Origin: JAQUBU01 sp036677685
GTDB lineage: Bacteria; Bacillota; Syntrophomonadia; Syntrophomonadales; Syntrophomonadaceae
Assembly: GCA_036677685.1 (NCBI GenBank)
Contig: JAVBWA010000024.1
Location: forward strand, 62,001 to 126,000
DNA length: 64,000 nucleotides
Direction of reading: 5' to 3'
Shown here: positions 17,313 to 26,690 of the stretch, in pieces
How the letters are laid out: each line of letters starts with the position of its first letter
How positions within the stretch are numbered: the stretch's first letter is position 1
Made by a program: the position numbers and the translations under genes
The notes under the pieces: generated by a model
The model's input: only the letters and a program-made list of their open reading frames with translations
Database searches by the model: none
What the model was told of the DNA's origin: nothing

Positions 17313-17978
17313 TCAAATAACCTTCTGCATTTTCCCGTCCAGCATCACTCTGGCACATTCAGGATTGACCAGTAATGACAGATATGCGTGCCCAATAACC
17401 ATAATCGTGGCCAGACATCCGGTCAGTCCGTGGATGGTCCAGGCTATTCCCAGGCGGGCAGTCAAGGTATGATGAGCCTCCTGTTCCATCATGACAGCAG
17501 TTATCATAAGAACCAGGGCAGCAATAAACATTAACCAAAAAAACATCTTCTGTCCCCCGTTAAATCTTCCAGCAGGCAGAGACCCGGCTTCCTGGGTGAA
17601 ATATCCTCCCATTCTTTGCATCCATATCAAGTCATATTTATGGAATACCATATCCTTGCCCCATGATACGAGACCAATGATCAAGAGTATTAGGAAGGCT
17701 ACTCCGGTGAATCCATGGTGAGCCCCCAAATGTGTTGTACCGCTCTTAAAGAGCATCTCTATCCCCGTATATGCCAGGGTGAGAAATAGAATTATCCTCA
17801 GCCAATGGGAAATCAATTCCCTTATGTTAAACCGTGTTACCAGTTGGGTGGGTTTAGGATATTTGGATTTGATCTCATGCCGGACGAATAGAAAATAGTG
17901 CACGGCACATAGAAGTACTGCAACAACAAGAGAACTTAACCAGAAAACCGCCTTATGGGCTGCATAGAGTTCAGTCAC
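17313..17978 (-). CDS. Membrane cytochrome b subunit, formate dehydrogenase gamma / b561-like
   Basis: About 221 residues with four or five hydrophobic helices. Histidines suited to b-type haem lie in SHWLRIILFL, AHHGFTG, TIHGLTG and IGHAYLS. The FNGGQKMFFWLMF and NPECARVMLDGKM segments are typical of FdnI/FdoI-type membrane subunits that pass electrons between quinone and a periplasmic or cytoplasmic oxidoreductase. No dehydrogenase partner is encoded nearby. The GTG at 17978 overlaps the end of the MerR gene and has AGGAGAG 6-7 bases upstream. Confidence 0.65.
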   Translation of the reverse strand: MTELYAAHKAVFWLSSLVVAVLLCAVHYFLFVRHEIKSKYPKPTQLVTRFNIRELISHWLRIILFLTLAYTGIEMLFKSGTTHLGAHHGFTGVAFLILLIIGLVSWGKDMVFHKYDLIWMQRMGGYFTQEAGSLPAGRFNGGQKMFFWLMFIAALVLMITAVMMEQEAHHTLTARLGIAWTIHGLTGCLATIMVIGHAYLSLLVNPECARVMLDGKMQKVI

Positions 17979-18705
17979 TTTTCTCTCTCCTTTCATTATG
18001 CGGTTCTTGATGGCGGTGTTCAGTGATAAGTTCACGATAGGCCTTTTTATTCAGAAGCAGCTTAATCTGGTTCAATGCCTTAAAAATGTCAGTCAGGGGC
18101 GGGTGATGCTCCCGCTGCGGATTGGCAATGATCCGGTCATGAGCCAACTCGGCTTCCCGTCGTATTAACGCAAGGTAATCCTTAAAAACCATAAGATCTT
18201 CGTCAATAAGCCCCATATCTAACAGGGTTTTGAGGGATTGGCCAATTTCCACATCGTAGCTGCTAAAAATCTCGTCAGTTTTATCCAGTATGGGGACGGG
18301 GGCCAGCAAGTCAGCTTCAAACAGCCTATCAACAACCGGGGGCGTTAACCCAGTCGCTTCAATAAATCTTTCCCGTGACAAACCGATTCCTGGGTTTCCC
18401 TCCGGTTCACGAACAAACAGATCGTCGAAGGCCTCGAGGTGATCTGTCTCGCCAATGTCATCACCGTTGCGTTTGCCTTCCATGATCATTTTTATCAGTG
18501 ACAGGGGATAGTAATGTTTTTCCTGGAGTTCTTTGATGGTACGGATCTCTATAACGTGCCTGTCATCATAATAGGCCATATTACGGCTGGTTCGGACTGG
18601 CGGGCTTAACAATCCCTCGCGCAAATAAAAATGGATGGTTTGTTTGGAGACACCCGTAGCGGCAACCAGCTCTGCCATCTTCTTTAAACCCTTATCATAG
18701 TTCAT
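17971..18705 (-). CDS. MerR-family regulator with extended C-terminal domain
   Basis: About 244 residues. The N-terminal MerR HTH is clear (MAELVAATGVSKQTIHFYLREGLLSPP). The C-terminal two-thirds lacks a cysteine or metal-binding motif and may be a second MerR-like or helical sensor module (LSRERFIEATGLTPPVVDRLFEADLLAP reads like a second HTH). It is coupled to the cytochrome b gene, which is probably its target. The start is the ATG at 18705; GTGs upstream are possible. Confidence 0.8.
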   Translation of the reverse strand: MNYDKGLKKMAELVAATGVSKQTIHFYLREGLLSPPVRTSRNMAYYDDRHVIEIRTIKELQEKHYYPLSLIKMIMEGKRNGDDIGETDHLEAFDDLFVREPEGNPGIGLSRERFIEATGLTPPVVDRLFEADLLAPVPILDKTDEIFSSYDVEIGQSLKTLLDMGLIDEDLMVFKDYLALIRREAELAHDRIIANPQREHHPPLTDIFKALNQIKLLLNKKAYRELITEHRHQEPHNERREKSD

Positions 18706-18737
18706 TATTATCACCACCATGTTTTGCTATGTGTAAA

Positions 18738-18766
18738 GTGTATATCGATACTATACACATTGTCAA
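18738..18766 (-). promoter_or_regulatory. MerR-type operator and promoter
   Basis: A perfect dyad GTGTATA-N7-TATACAC occupies 18738-18758. On the minus strand TTGACA (18761-18766) lies just outside it and TATACA/TACACT at its far edge. The dyad thus sits in the -35/-10 spacer, as in classical MerR promoters. Confidence 0.7.
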
Positions 18767-18811
18767 CCTAAAATATAAAGCCTTGCTCTTTATAGATACA
18801 AGGCCATTTGA

Positions 18812-18845
18812 GTTAGGGGACATTCTTTCTGTAACACAGCAAGAC
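18812..18845. repeat. REP-like repeat
   Basis: GGGGACATTCTTTCTGTAAC followed by ACAGCAA recurs almost exactly at 28228-28256 next to the decayed REP-associated transposase. Confidence 0.55.
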
Positions 18846-18892
18846 TTCTTCCGGCCCGGCCGCAGTAATCTTTGAAACCGGCTAAAAGATTT

Positions 18893-19807
18893 TTAGGGAC
18901 TGTGAACATCTTTGACAGCTCTGAAAGAAAGATAGCCAAAGTGATCTATCTTTCTTTTATCATATACACCCCCATCATACACAATAATGTAAGCCTGTTT
19001 TTCATCCTGGATAGAGGTATCCGCTGTCCAGTAGTAAATTACCTTGGAATGTATATCCCATAAAGGAGATTCCTTATCCGGGATTTTTTCGTATACAGCC
19101 TTCTCTTTTTCCGGATTCCATACCCCGCCGGAATTTTCACCGTGTAGCATCATCGAACGAACCGCCTCGTCAGTAGTTGGTAAACGCCAAATATTCTGCT
19201 CAATCTCCATTATACTCAGGCCATCCTCTGATAAATGCTTGCAGATATCCTGGGCTTCTTCCCAAGATACCCCTCTGTCCGGCCATCCCGGCCCCCTTGG
19301 TGCCCAGGCAAGGGTGACTGCATTCCCATCGACTATTCTGACCCCAAAATCACCGTCATTAATTCTATTTGCTACTTTAATTCCCTGAGGAATAGAGATC
19401 GACAAAACAATGATCAGCGGTATAAAAATTATCAATCTATAGGCCCATTTCAGAGGATAGGGTTCACCAAAATAATAAATTACCCCTAATACTGCGAACG
19501 GTATAACAATTAATAATCCCAGCACACTAAAACTGGCTCCAGAGAAAAACCAGATACAAAAAACACCTGCAAATAGATGAAACGCTAACCCTATTTTCTT
19601 CCACTTTAAAATGATTAGCGCTAACATTACAAAAACAATAGTAAATAATATATATTGAAAGAAAAACATAAAGATGTTTTCCCAAATAGAAGTAGAATAC
19701 CAGCCTTCATGAAAATTTTCAAAAGCGCCCCAATAGGCCCAAATACTCGAAAACACTATGGTTATTGATACCCCAATCCAGCCTAAAATTCTTCTTTTTC
19801 GCTCCAA
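18893..19807 (-). CDS. Membrane protein with C-terminal DUF1566/Lcl-like domain
   Basis: About 304 residues. Four or five hydrophobic segments fill the first ~150 residues. The C-terminal ~140 residues (VTLAWAPRGPGWPDRGVSWEEAQDICKHL, WRLPTTDEAVRSMM, YYWTADT, YLSFRAV) match the DUF1566 / C-lectin-like pattern usually found outside the cell. The TTG at 19807 is favoured because a perfect AGGAGG lies 7 bases upstream; an earlier ATG lacks an RBS. Function unknown. Confidence 0.6.
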   Translation of the reverse strand: MERKRRILGWIGVSITIVFSSIWAYWGAFENFHEGWYSTSIWENIFMFFFQYILFTIVFVMLALIILKWKKIGLAFHLFAGVFCIWFFSGASFSVLGLLIVIPFAVLGVIYYFGEPYPLKWAYRLIIFIPLIIVLSISIPQGIKVANRINDGDFGVRIVDGNAVTLAWAPRGPGWPDRGVSWEEAQDICKHLSEDGLSIMEIEQNIWRLPTTDEAVRSMMLHGENSGGVWNPEKEKAVYEKIPDKESPLWDIHSKVIYYWTADTSIQDEKQAYIIVYDGGVYDKRKIDHFGYLSFRAVKDVHSP

Positions 19808-19923
19808 TTTAATCCTCCTGAACCCTTTATGCTTTATCATAAATATAAGCATTAACCCAATTGTCTGTCTAGTTCGCAAAATTGCTGATTTGCTTGGAAT
19901 CAGAACAGGCGGCGAGTTCTAGT

Positions 19924-19985
19924 CTCCCGCCTCGTTGCAGCGGTGTGTTAAAACTGCTCCGCAGTTTCTTCCGATGCTTAAAAGC
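19924..19985 (-). repeat. Dispersed ~60-bp hairpin repeat, right copy
   Basis: Reverse complement of the repeat at 9050-9110. Its hairpin AAACTGC-N3-GCAGTTT is perfect. Together the two copies bracket about 10.8 kb in inverted orientation. Confidence 0.65.
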
Positions 19986-20460
19986 TTGTTCCAAAAAGAT
20001 TTCAGCTTCAATTATTAAAAGACTCTGGAATTTAGCGATTAATGGCATATATTTTCATCTATTAAGAAATAAGTTAACATGTATGTATATTTGAAGTCTT
20101 AAAATAGATTTTTCTATACTCATTGTTTTATAAATGAGAGTTTTGCATATGGTAAATCCAATGCTTTTTAGTCCAGCTAACATAATTACCTGAATTTTTT
20201 GCTAGTAGTTATGTGTTAAGACTGTATTGTAGTTTCAAAGAACGTGATTTTGCTATTATGCAAAATCCTCAAATACGTGAATGCTTTAATCGATCTATTG
20301 TGACAGATTATTTTATATAGTGGTTTTCTCTAATAATTATCCTGATACGGAGGGTGGGGCGGTATTTTAATTAAACCTAAAACACTTGCTGATTTCCATA
20401 GAGAATCATGTTGTTCAAATCGGCTTATTTCCCATGGAAATTGAATTATGGAGGGATATT
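19986..20460. other. AT-rich intergenic region before the signalling operon
   Basis: About 475 bases. I see no gene or strong repeat. The operon promoter presumably lies here, but no convincing -35/-10 pair stands out. Confidence 0.4.
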
Positions 20461-20985
20461 ATGTTTAAAGAAGAAAGAGAAGAACCAATGTTCGATTGGG
20501 GCTTGTTAGGTGATATTGACTTAGGAAGACCTAATTTAGGTTCAACCATGCCAGTAGTAGTTTATCGCTTAATGCAGTTTACATTAAGAGACAATATGAT
20601 TAAACAGTTTGGAGTCAAAAAAGCCGATGAAATATTTTACCAGGCTGGTAAAGTGGCCGGTCAAGAAGTATATAAAAATTTAGTTAATGAAACCGATGAT
20701 TTTAATAATTTTGTCAGCCAAATCCAATCAATACTAAAGAATTTGGGAATTGGTGTTTTAAGGATAGAAAAAGCAGATCTTAATAATCTTAATTTTCTTC
20801 TAACTGTGTCGGAAGATTTGGATTGTTCCGGGCTGCCAGTTTGCGAAGAGGAAATCTGTGTATATGATGAAGGGTTTATAGCCGGTCTACTTTTAGAACA
20901 AACCGGTAGAGAGTTTATGGTAAAAGAGATTGATTGCTGGTGTTCTGGAGACAGGGTATGTCGTTTTGAAGCTAAAGTGAAATAG
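20461..20985 (+). CDS. V4R-domain sensor protein
   Basis: 174 residues. The C-terminal ~100 residues match the V4R (4-vinyl reductase) fold, with the usual ending in which conserved cysteines sit in CWCSGDRVCRFE. V4R modules bind small hydrophobic ligands or metals in many signal proteins. The ATG at 20461 has GGAGGG 6-7 bases upstream; an ATG at 20386 lacks an RBS. It is followed 10 bases later by the hybrid kinase, so it probably supplies the input signal. Confidence 0.7.
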   Translation: MFKEEREEPMFDWGLLGDIDLGRPNLGSTMPVVVYRLMQFTLRDNMIKQFGVKKADEIFYQAGKVAGQEVYKNLVNETDDFNNFVSQIQSILKNLGIGVLRIEKADLNNLNFLLTVSEDLDCSGLPVCEEEICVYDEGFIAGLLLEQTGREFMVKEIDCWCSGDRVCRFEAKVK

Positions 20986-20995
20986 GCGGGCTTTT

Positions 20996-23900
20996 ATGCT
21001 AGAAATAGAAAAACAACAAATTGATCTATTAACTGAATCAGCATATCTTGTGCTTAATGGAAAACCTCCAAAATCCATTATGTTACCAGACGGTTATCCC
21101 GATAATGAGTTTAAACAGTTCATCAGCTATTACAACAGGTTAATTGATGAACACAGTGAACTTGATAGATTTGCCGCCGCCCTCTCCCTTGGGGATTTGG
21201 ATTACAAACCAACTAAGGTAAAGATGCAGGCATATCAATTGCTTAAGAACTTACAAGGTAATTTAAGACACCTGACATGGAAAACACAGCAAATTGCCCG
21301 AGGAGATTTTACTCATAAGATTGACTTTATGGGTGATTTTTCAGAAGCTTTTAACAATATGGCACAGCAGCTAAAAGAGGCATTTGAAAAAATAGAAAAT
21401 CAAAATAGGCAGTTGGAAGAAGCATACAATATTATTCAGTCCGATAAAGCACATGTCGAAGAATTGCTTAAAAACCTTCAGGCAGCCGTATATGTCAAGG
21501 ATCTGCAGGGCAGATACACTTTTATGAACAGTGAATGGGAAAAAGCTACAGGGATTGCTAGTGATCAGGCTATCGGAAAAACTGCTGTTGAGGTCTTCCC
21601 ATCCGACATTGGGCAAAAATATCATGAAAACGATATGGGGGTTATAAAATCCTGTGAAATACAAGTAACCGAAGATAATGGTGTTCAAGAAGATATAAAT
21701 AGAACTTATTTATCAACCAAGGTACCTATGTGGCAAGATGACAGAATTATTGGATTGTGCAGTGTTTCAACAGACATAACTGACCGTAAACATATGGAGG
21801 AGGAACTAGTTGTAGCCAAGAGGATTGCAGAAGATGCTTCAAAAGCTAAAGCAGATTTTCTGGCTAATATGAGTCACGAAATACGTACTCCTATGAACGC
21901 GATTATGGGTATGGCATACCTTGTTCAAAAAACTGAGCTCACAAAAAAACAAAAAGATTATGTTGATAAAATATATAAATCCAGCCAGCATTTACTGGGC
22001 GTAATAAACGATATCTTAGACTTTTCCAAGATCGAAGCCGGCAAGCTTGATATTGAATGTATCGATTTCAATCTTGAAAGTGTACTGGACAATCTATCCA
22101 ATTTGATAGGAGAAAAATGTTCCGCCAAGGGGCTTGAACTAATATTTGATGTAGATCCTGAAATACCAAACAATTTACGTGGAGACCCTCTGCGTCTGGG
22201 TCAGATCCTTATTAATTATGCCAACAATGCTATGAAATTTACCGAGAAAGGTGAAATAATAGTAAGAATTCGCAAGGAATTTTATGATGAAAATGAGTAC
22301 TATCTTAGATTTGAGGTTAAGGATACTGGAATAGGTCTGACTGAAGAACAAAGGAACAAGCTATTTCAGTCTTTTCAACAGGCGGATTCTTCTACCACAA
22401 GAAAATATGGTGGTACAGGCCTTGGTTTGGCAATATCAAAGAATCTAGCTACCCTTATGGGCGGTAACGTGGGTGTCGATTCTCAATATGGAAAGGGTAG
22501 TACCTTCTGGTTTACAGCAAAACTTTTGATTAACAAGAAGTTTAATGAAATAAATCTTCCTGCAATTGAATTGCAAAATCGCCGTGTGCTAGTAGTTGAT
22601 GATAATTTGCAGGCAAGAACAATTATACGCAACATGTTGAAATCCATGTCTTTACGGGTGGATGAAGCTGAATCTGGAGTAAAAGCTGTCAAAATGATTA
22701 TAAATGCCAATAATATTGATGACCCGTATGAGATTATATATATGGATATGCAAATGCCTGATACCAATGGTATCGAGACTATAAAGCAGATAAACATTTT
22801 GAATTTGGCCTTAAAACCGCGTTATATAATGGTTACCGGCTTTGGCCGGGAAGAGATATTCCATGAAGCACAAAATGCCGGAGTTGAGCTAGTTTTAGTA
22901 AAACCGGTAAATCCGACCGTACTTTTTGATGCAACTATAAAAGTAATGGCCGGAAACCTTGAAGAAGCTTGTGACGACCAGGACATGACTGCTGTACAAA
23001 GCAGGCAAAATAATCTACTCGCTATAAAAGGTTCAAATGTGCTTCTGGTTGAAGATAATGAACTTAATCAACAGCTGGCCTTGGAATTGCTTGAAGATGG
23101 TGGATTTAACATTGATATAGCTGATAATGGGCAGATAGCATTACAGAGAGTTACTGAAAAAATCTATGATATAGTTCTAATGGATATGCAGATGCCGGTA
23201 ATGGATGGACTTGAGGCTACCAGGCAAATTCGTAAAAACCCGGAATATGTGATGTTGCCTATTGTAGCATTGACAGCTAATGCAATGACCGGAGATAGAG
23301 AAAGATGCACAGAAGCAGGAATGAATGATCATTTGGCTAAACCAATAGATCCCGAGCAGCTTTATAAAATGTTAATCAAATGGATTCCGCAGAAACATGT
23401 CATTAACAATATTCCACATGGTTATGAAGATCTTAATGCAGACGATATAGATCAAATGAAAGAGCCAACAAAGATAAGCATTCCTGGTCTAGATATAGAA
23501 CTGGGGCTTAAGCGTGTTCTTGGCAAAGAGAAATCTTACATAAATTTATTAAAAAAATATGTATCCAGCCAAAAACACTCATTGACAGAGCTGGATACGG
23601 CGCTCAGTCATGGTGATTATAATGCGGCTGAATGCATTGCTCACACCCTTAAAGGAGTTTCCGCAAATATTGGAGCCATACAGGTTCAGGAAAATGCTGC
23701 TATCTTGGAGAATCAAATAAGACAACAAATAACCAGGGAAGTACTCAATCCTATAATTGCAGAAACAAATTCTTTACTTCATTCCTTGATAGAACAAATA
23801 GAAAAAAACCTTCCGGCTGAGGATGAAAAAACCCAAAATGTTGGCCCTATATCTGCAACGGAGGATCTGAAAAAGGCATTGGAGAATTTGAGACCTCTCA

Positions 23901-24082
23901 TCGAAGCCCGCAAACCTAAAAAATGTGCTGAATCTTTAGAAGGATATAGAAAGCTAGTATGGCCTCAGAGCTTGCAAACTGAAGCTGCCGAACTGGACAA
24001 ACTTACTTCTAAATATAAATACAAAGAAGCACAAGCGGCGCTAGATTCACTAGCCGGAAAATTGGGAGGGATTGTTGAATAA
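20996..24082 (+). CDS. Hybrid sensor histidine kinase (PAS-HK-REC-REC-HPt)
   Basis: 1028 residues, BarA/EvgS-like order but soluble. A HAMP-like and coiled-coil region covers about 55-150, PAS about 155-265, HisKA with the phospho-histidine in SHEIRTPMN near 293, and the ATPase domain about 390-510 (GTGLGLAIS). Receiver 1 starts near 528 (VLVVDDN, Asp in YMDMQMP near 582). Receiver 2 starts near 680 (LLVEDNE, Asp in LMDMQMP near 728). The HPt histidine is in AHTLKG near 881. No membrane helix is present, so the signal is cytoplasmic, plausibly through the V4R protein. The stop overlaps the next start (TAATG). Confidence 0.92.
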   Translation: MLEIEKQQIDLLTESAYLVLNGKPPKSIMLPDGYPDNEFKQFISYYNRLIDEHSELDRFAAALSLGDLDYKPTKVKMQAYQLLKNLQGNLRHLTWKTQQIARGDFTHKIDFMGDFSEAFNNMAQQLKEAFEKIENQNRQLEEAYNIIQSDKAHVEELLKNLQAAVYVKDLQGRYTFMNSEWEKATGIASDQAIGKTAVEVFPSDIGQKYHENDMGVIKSCEIQVTEDNGVQEDINRTYLSTKVPMWQDDRIIGLCSVSTDITDRKHMEEELVVAKRIAEDASKAKADFLANMSHEIRTPMNAIMGMAYLVQKTELTKKQKDYVDKIYKSSQHLLGVINDILDFSKIEAGKLDIECIDFNLESVLDNLSNLIGEKCSAKGLELIFDVDPEIPNNLRGDPLRLGQILINYANNAMKFTEKGEIIVRIRKEFYDENEYYLRFEVKDTGIGLTEEQRNKLFQSFQQADSSTTRKYGGTGLGLAISKNLATLMGGNVGVDSQYGKGSTFWFTAKLLINKKFNEINLPAIELQNRRVLVVDDNLQARTIIRNMLKSMSLRVDEAESGVKAVKMIINANNIDDPYEIIYMDMQMPDTNGIETIKQINILNLALKPRYIMVTGFGREEIFHEAQNAGVELVLVKPVNPTVLFDATIKVMAGNLEEACDDQDMTAVQSRQNNLLAIKGSNVLLVEDNELNQQLALELLEDGGFNIDIADNGQIALQRVTEKIYDIVLMDMQMPVMDGLEATRQIRKNPEYVMLPIVALTANAMTGDRERCTEAGMNDHLAKPIDPEQLYKMLIKWIPQKHVINNIPHGYEDLNADDIDQMKEPTKISIPGLDIELGLKRVLGKEKSYINLLKKYVSSQKHSLTELDTALSHGDYNAAECIAHTLKGVSANIGAIQVQENAAILENQIRQQITREVLNPIIAETNSLLHSLIEQIEKNLPAEDEKTQNVGPISATEDLKKALENLRPLIEARKPKKCAESLEGYRKLVWPQSLQTEAAELDKLTSKYKYKEAQAALDSLAGKLGGIVE

Positions 24083-25203
24083 TGAAGGATTTATCGGAAT
24101 GTACTATTTTAATTATTGATGATACTGAAGACAATATTGATATTCTGGTTGAAGCCCTGGGAGAGAATTATGAACTTTCTGTAGCGATGGATGGGCCATC
24201 AGCACTGGAAAGTTTGGAATATGAACTGCCTGATATCATATTATTAGATATTATAATGCCTGGTATGGATGGATATGAAGTCTGCCAAATTTTAAAGAAG
24301 GACAGAAGGACGGCAGAAATTCCCATTATATTTCTAACGGCTATGGATGATATTGAAAGTAAAACAAGGGGGTTTGAAGCTGGCGCGGTTGATTATATTA
24401 CCAAACCCTTTGAAATTCTTGAGGTTAAAGCTAGGGTACAGACACATTTGGATTTAACTCTGGCAAAGATTGAACTATCTATGCAAAAAGAGATTCTTGA
24501 GGAGAAGGTTATTGAACGCACACAGGAATTAAGTCTTACTCAGGAGACTACAATTGAAGCTATCGCATGTCTGGCAGAGTATAGAGATCCTGAAACCGGG
24601 GGACATATAAAACGAACCAAGAATTATGTTAAAGTTTTAGCAGAAAAACTTAAGGGCCATCCTAAGTATAGGAAATTACTTAATGATGAAATAATTGATC
24701 ATTTTTATAAATCTGCTCCTCTTCATGATATTGGAAAGGTTGGAATCAGGGATGAAGTGTTATTAAAACCGGGTAAATTGACTGATGACGAATTCGAAGA
24801 AATGAAACAACATTCAATTATTGGACATAATGCCTTATATATGTCTTCACAAAAACTTGGTGAAAATTCATTTCTAAAATATGCTATGGAATTTTCAAAA
24901 CACCATCATGAAAAATGGGACGGAACAGGTTATCCAAACGGGCTCTGCGGTGATGAAATACCATTAGCGGGCAGAATTATGGCTATTGCAGACGTCTATG
25001 ATGCACTTATTAGTAAACGTGTGTATAAACCCCCTTATACTCATCAAAAGGCTGTAGAGATAATAACCGAAAATAAAGGAACACATTTCGACCCTGATAT
25101 CGTAGAAGCATTTTTAGAAATTAAAGAAGATTTTCGTCAGATAGCCTTGAAATACGCAGATTTTAAAGAGGAAGTATTAACACTTACTGTAATAGATAAA
25201 TAA
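24082..25203 (+). CDS. Response regulator with HD-GYP domain
   Basis: 373 residues. A receiver domain (residues 5-120, phospho-Asp in LLDIIMPGMDG near 54) is joined by a coiled coil to an HD-GYP domain at about 155-350. The metal and signature motifs are intact: HDIGKVGI and HHEKWDGTGYP. HD-GYP proteins hydrolyse cyclic-di-GMP, so the operon probably turns a V4R-detected signal into a c-di-GMP change. Translation is coupled to the kinase. Confidence 0.92.
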   Translation: MKDLSECTILIIDDTEDNIDILVEALGENYELSVAMDGPSALESLEYELPDIILLDIIMPGMDGYEVCQILKKDRRTAEIPIIFLTAMDDIESKTRGFEAGAVDYITKPFEILEVKARVQTHLDLTLAKIELSMQKEILEEKVIERTQELSLTQETTIEAIACLAEYRDPETGGHIKRTKNYVKVLAEKLKGHPKYRKLLNDEIIDHFYKSAPLHDIGKVGIRDEVLLKPGKLTDDEFEEMKQHSIIGHNALYMSSQKLGENSFLKYAMEFSKHHHEKWDGTGYPNGLCGDEIPLAGRIMAIADVYDALISKRVYKPPYTHQKAVEIITENKGTHFDPDIVEAFLEIKEDFRQIALKYADFKEEVLTLTVIDK

Positions 25204-25305
25204 AACCTATTCAAAAGGTCGCGTAACTTCCGGGAGTGTAACATATTATACCCTCGCCTCATAATGGACTTTAAATCCTTTTTAAATCTCCCGGTTGCTA
25301 AAATC

Positions 25306-25578
25306 TCATACTTTATTCTGAACCTCTGCTACCAGTTCTTCAAAACTCGAACAGCGTTTTGCACTTGGGTCGCGACTTATTCTATTGGCTTCTTCCAGAG
25401 CCGCTATTGTTTCGGCATTAGGAACATTCAGGGTAATTTCAAAGGGAATTTTCCTCTGCCGCACAGCTTGCCGGACAAAGATGTTAAGTGCTGTCGTCAT
25501 ATTCATGCCCAACTCAGAAAAAAGCTGTTCCGCTTGCTCTTTCAGTTCCTTATCCATGCGGATACTTAAATTTGTCAT
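25306..25578 (-). CDS. RelB/DinJ-family antitoxin, orphan
   Basis: About 90 residues. The N-terminus (LSIRMDKELKEQAEQLFSELGMNMTTALNIFVRQAVRQRKIPFEI) is a clear RelB/DinJ ribbon-helix-helix. No toxin ORF lies downstream before the HD-GYP gene ends, nor upstream on this strand. It is therefore an orphan or a relic of a toxin-antitoxin pair. An ATG at 25578 follows GCAGGTGG. Confidence 0.8.
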   Translation of the reverse strand: MTNLSIRMDKELKEQAEQLFSELGMNMTTALNIFVRQAVRQRKIPFEITLNVPNAETIAALEEANRISRDPSAKRCSSFEELVAEVQNKV

Positions 25579-25714
25579 CTCGGCCACCTGCAATCCCTCC
25601 TTTATGAATCATTACCTATATTGAAATATAAAATATGTGCACCGTAAATATATTGCACGAGTTATTCTTGAAAGCCTAAGTTTGCACTTGGGTCCCCTGG
25701 GCTTTTTAATATAA

Positions 25715-25772
25715 TCGTACGATATTAATGGTGTTGCACGTAATCGTGCTATTTGTTATAGTAATCGTACGA
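25715..25772 (+). promoter_or_regulatory. Promoter with three operator-like repeats before the Phd-Uma2 gene
   Basis: TCGTACGA palindromes at 25715-25722 and 25765-25772, each preceded by AA, flank a related TAATCGTGC at 25741. TTGCAC (25734) and TATAGT (25757) with a 17-base spacer form a promoter overlapped by these sites. Autoregulation by the Phd-like N-terminus is likely. Confidence 0.6.
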
Positions 25773-25782
25773 GGTGGTTAAT

Positions 25783-26526
25783 ATGAATGACACAACAAAA
25801 ATTATTACCGCGACCGAATTAAAAACCAATCTGGGTAAATACATCGAGTATGTTATTGATGACCACGAGGTTGTTATCACCAAAAACGGCAAAAAGGCCA
25901 TAAGAATTACCCCTTACATCACAGAAATCGAACGATATTTTTTGCTTAAAGAAAACGCATTGGATTATCAATATGGGGGCAAGAAGGTATCATATGAAGA
26001 ATTCATGGAGATTTATGAGAAAAGCGAGCTGAGAATGGAGTATATCAACGGTGAAATAGTCCTTTTGGCTTCACCCAGTACCTATCATCAGGATATATCC
26101 GGGAATTTGCATATCCATTTGCGGTCATATCTGAAAGGCAAAAACTGCAAGGTTTTCTACGCCCCCTTTGATGTTCATTTCTACAAAAAAGACCTTAAAA
26201 CACCCGATGTAATGCAGCCCGACCTGCTCATAGCATGCGATTTGGAGAATAACGTTAATGAAAACGGCCGATACATGGGTACACCCACGCTTTGCGTTGA
26301 AATTTTATCAAAAAGCACCCGTTCCAAGGATATGGTAGATAAGCTCAATACTTATATGCTGTCCGGTGTGAGAGAATTCTGGATTGTCGATCCTTTCAAG
26401 CATTCAGTTATGGTCTATGGCTTTAAGGACTTTGAAATTGACGAGTATACTACCTGTAAGCTCGGGGATACTGTAACCTCGTATTTTTTTGAGGGTTTGG
26501 AGATTCCGATAAATGAAATATTCTAG
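25783..26526 (+). CDS. Phd/YefM-like antitoxin domain fused to Uma2 (DUF820) nuclease-like domain
   Basis: About 247 residues. Residues 1-50 (ITATELKTNLGKYIEYV, VVITKNGKKAIRI) are a Phd/YefM antitoxin-type DNA-binding module. Residues 70-247 are a Uma2/DUF820 domain of the PD-(D/E)xK superfamily: RMEYINGEIVLLASPS, QPDLLIACD, CVEILSKSTRSKD and VREFWIVDP supply the acidic and Lys residues. Uma2 proteins often occur alone in many copies; an N-terminal antitoxin fusion could make the product self-controlled. The ATG at 25783 has GAGGTGG 5 bases before it. Confidence 0.75.
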   Translation: MNDTTKIITATELKTNLGKYIEYVIDDHEVVITKNGKKAIRITPYITEIERYFLLKENALDYQYGGKKVSYEEFMEIYEKSELRMEYINGEIVLLASPSTYHQDISGNLHIHLRSYLKGKNCKVFYAPFDVHFYKKDLKTPDVMQPDLLIACDLENNVNENGRYMGTPTLCVEILSKSTRSKDMVDKLNTYMLSGVREFWIVDPFKHSVMVYGFKDFEIDEYTTCKLGDTVTSYFFEGLEIPINEIF

Positions 26527-26690
26527 GAATGTTCAAAGAGCATAAGCAAATGTCAAAGAAGAATGCCTCGGCATAACCGGAGTAATCGAATAAATCATGA
26601 AGGGTTTAATAATAACACATATTAGCCTTAAAATATTGTTAACATGAATCAATTTTTCTGCTTAATCGATATTGCTCGGAGGTGGGTAAT

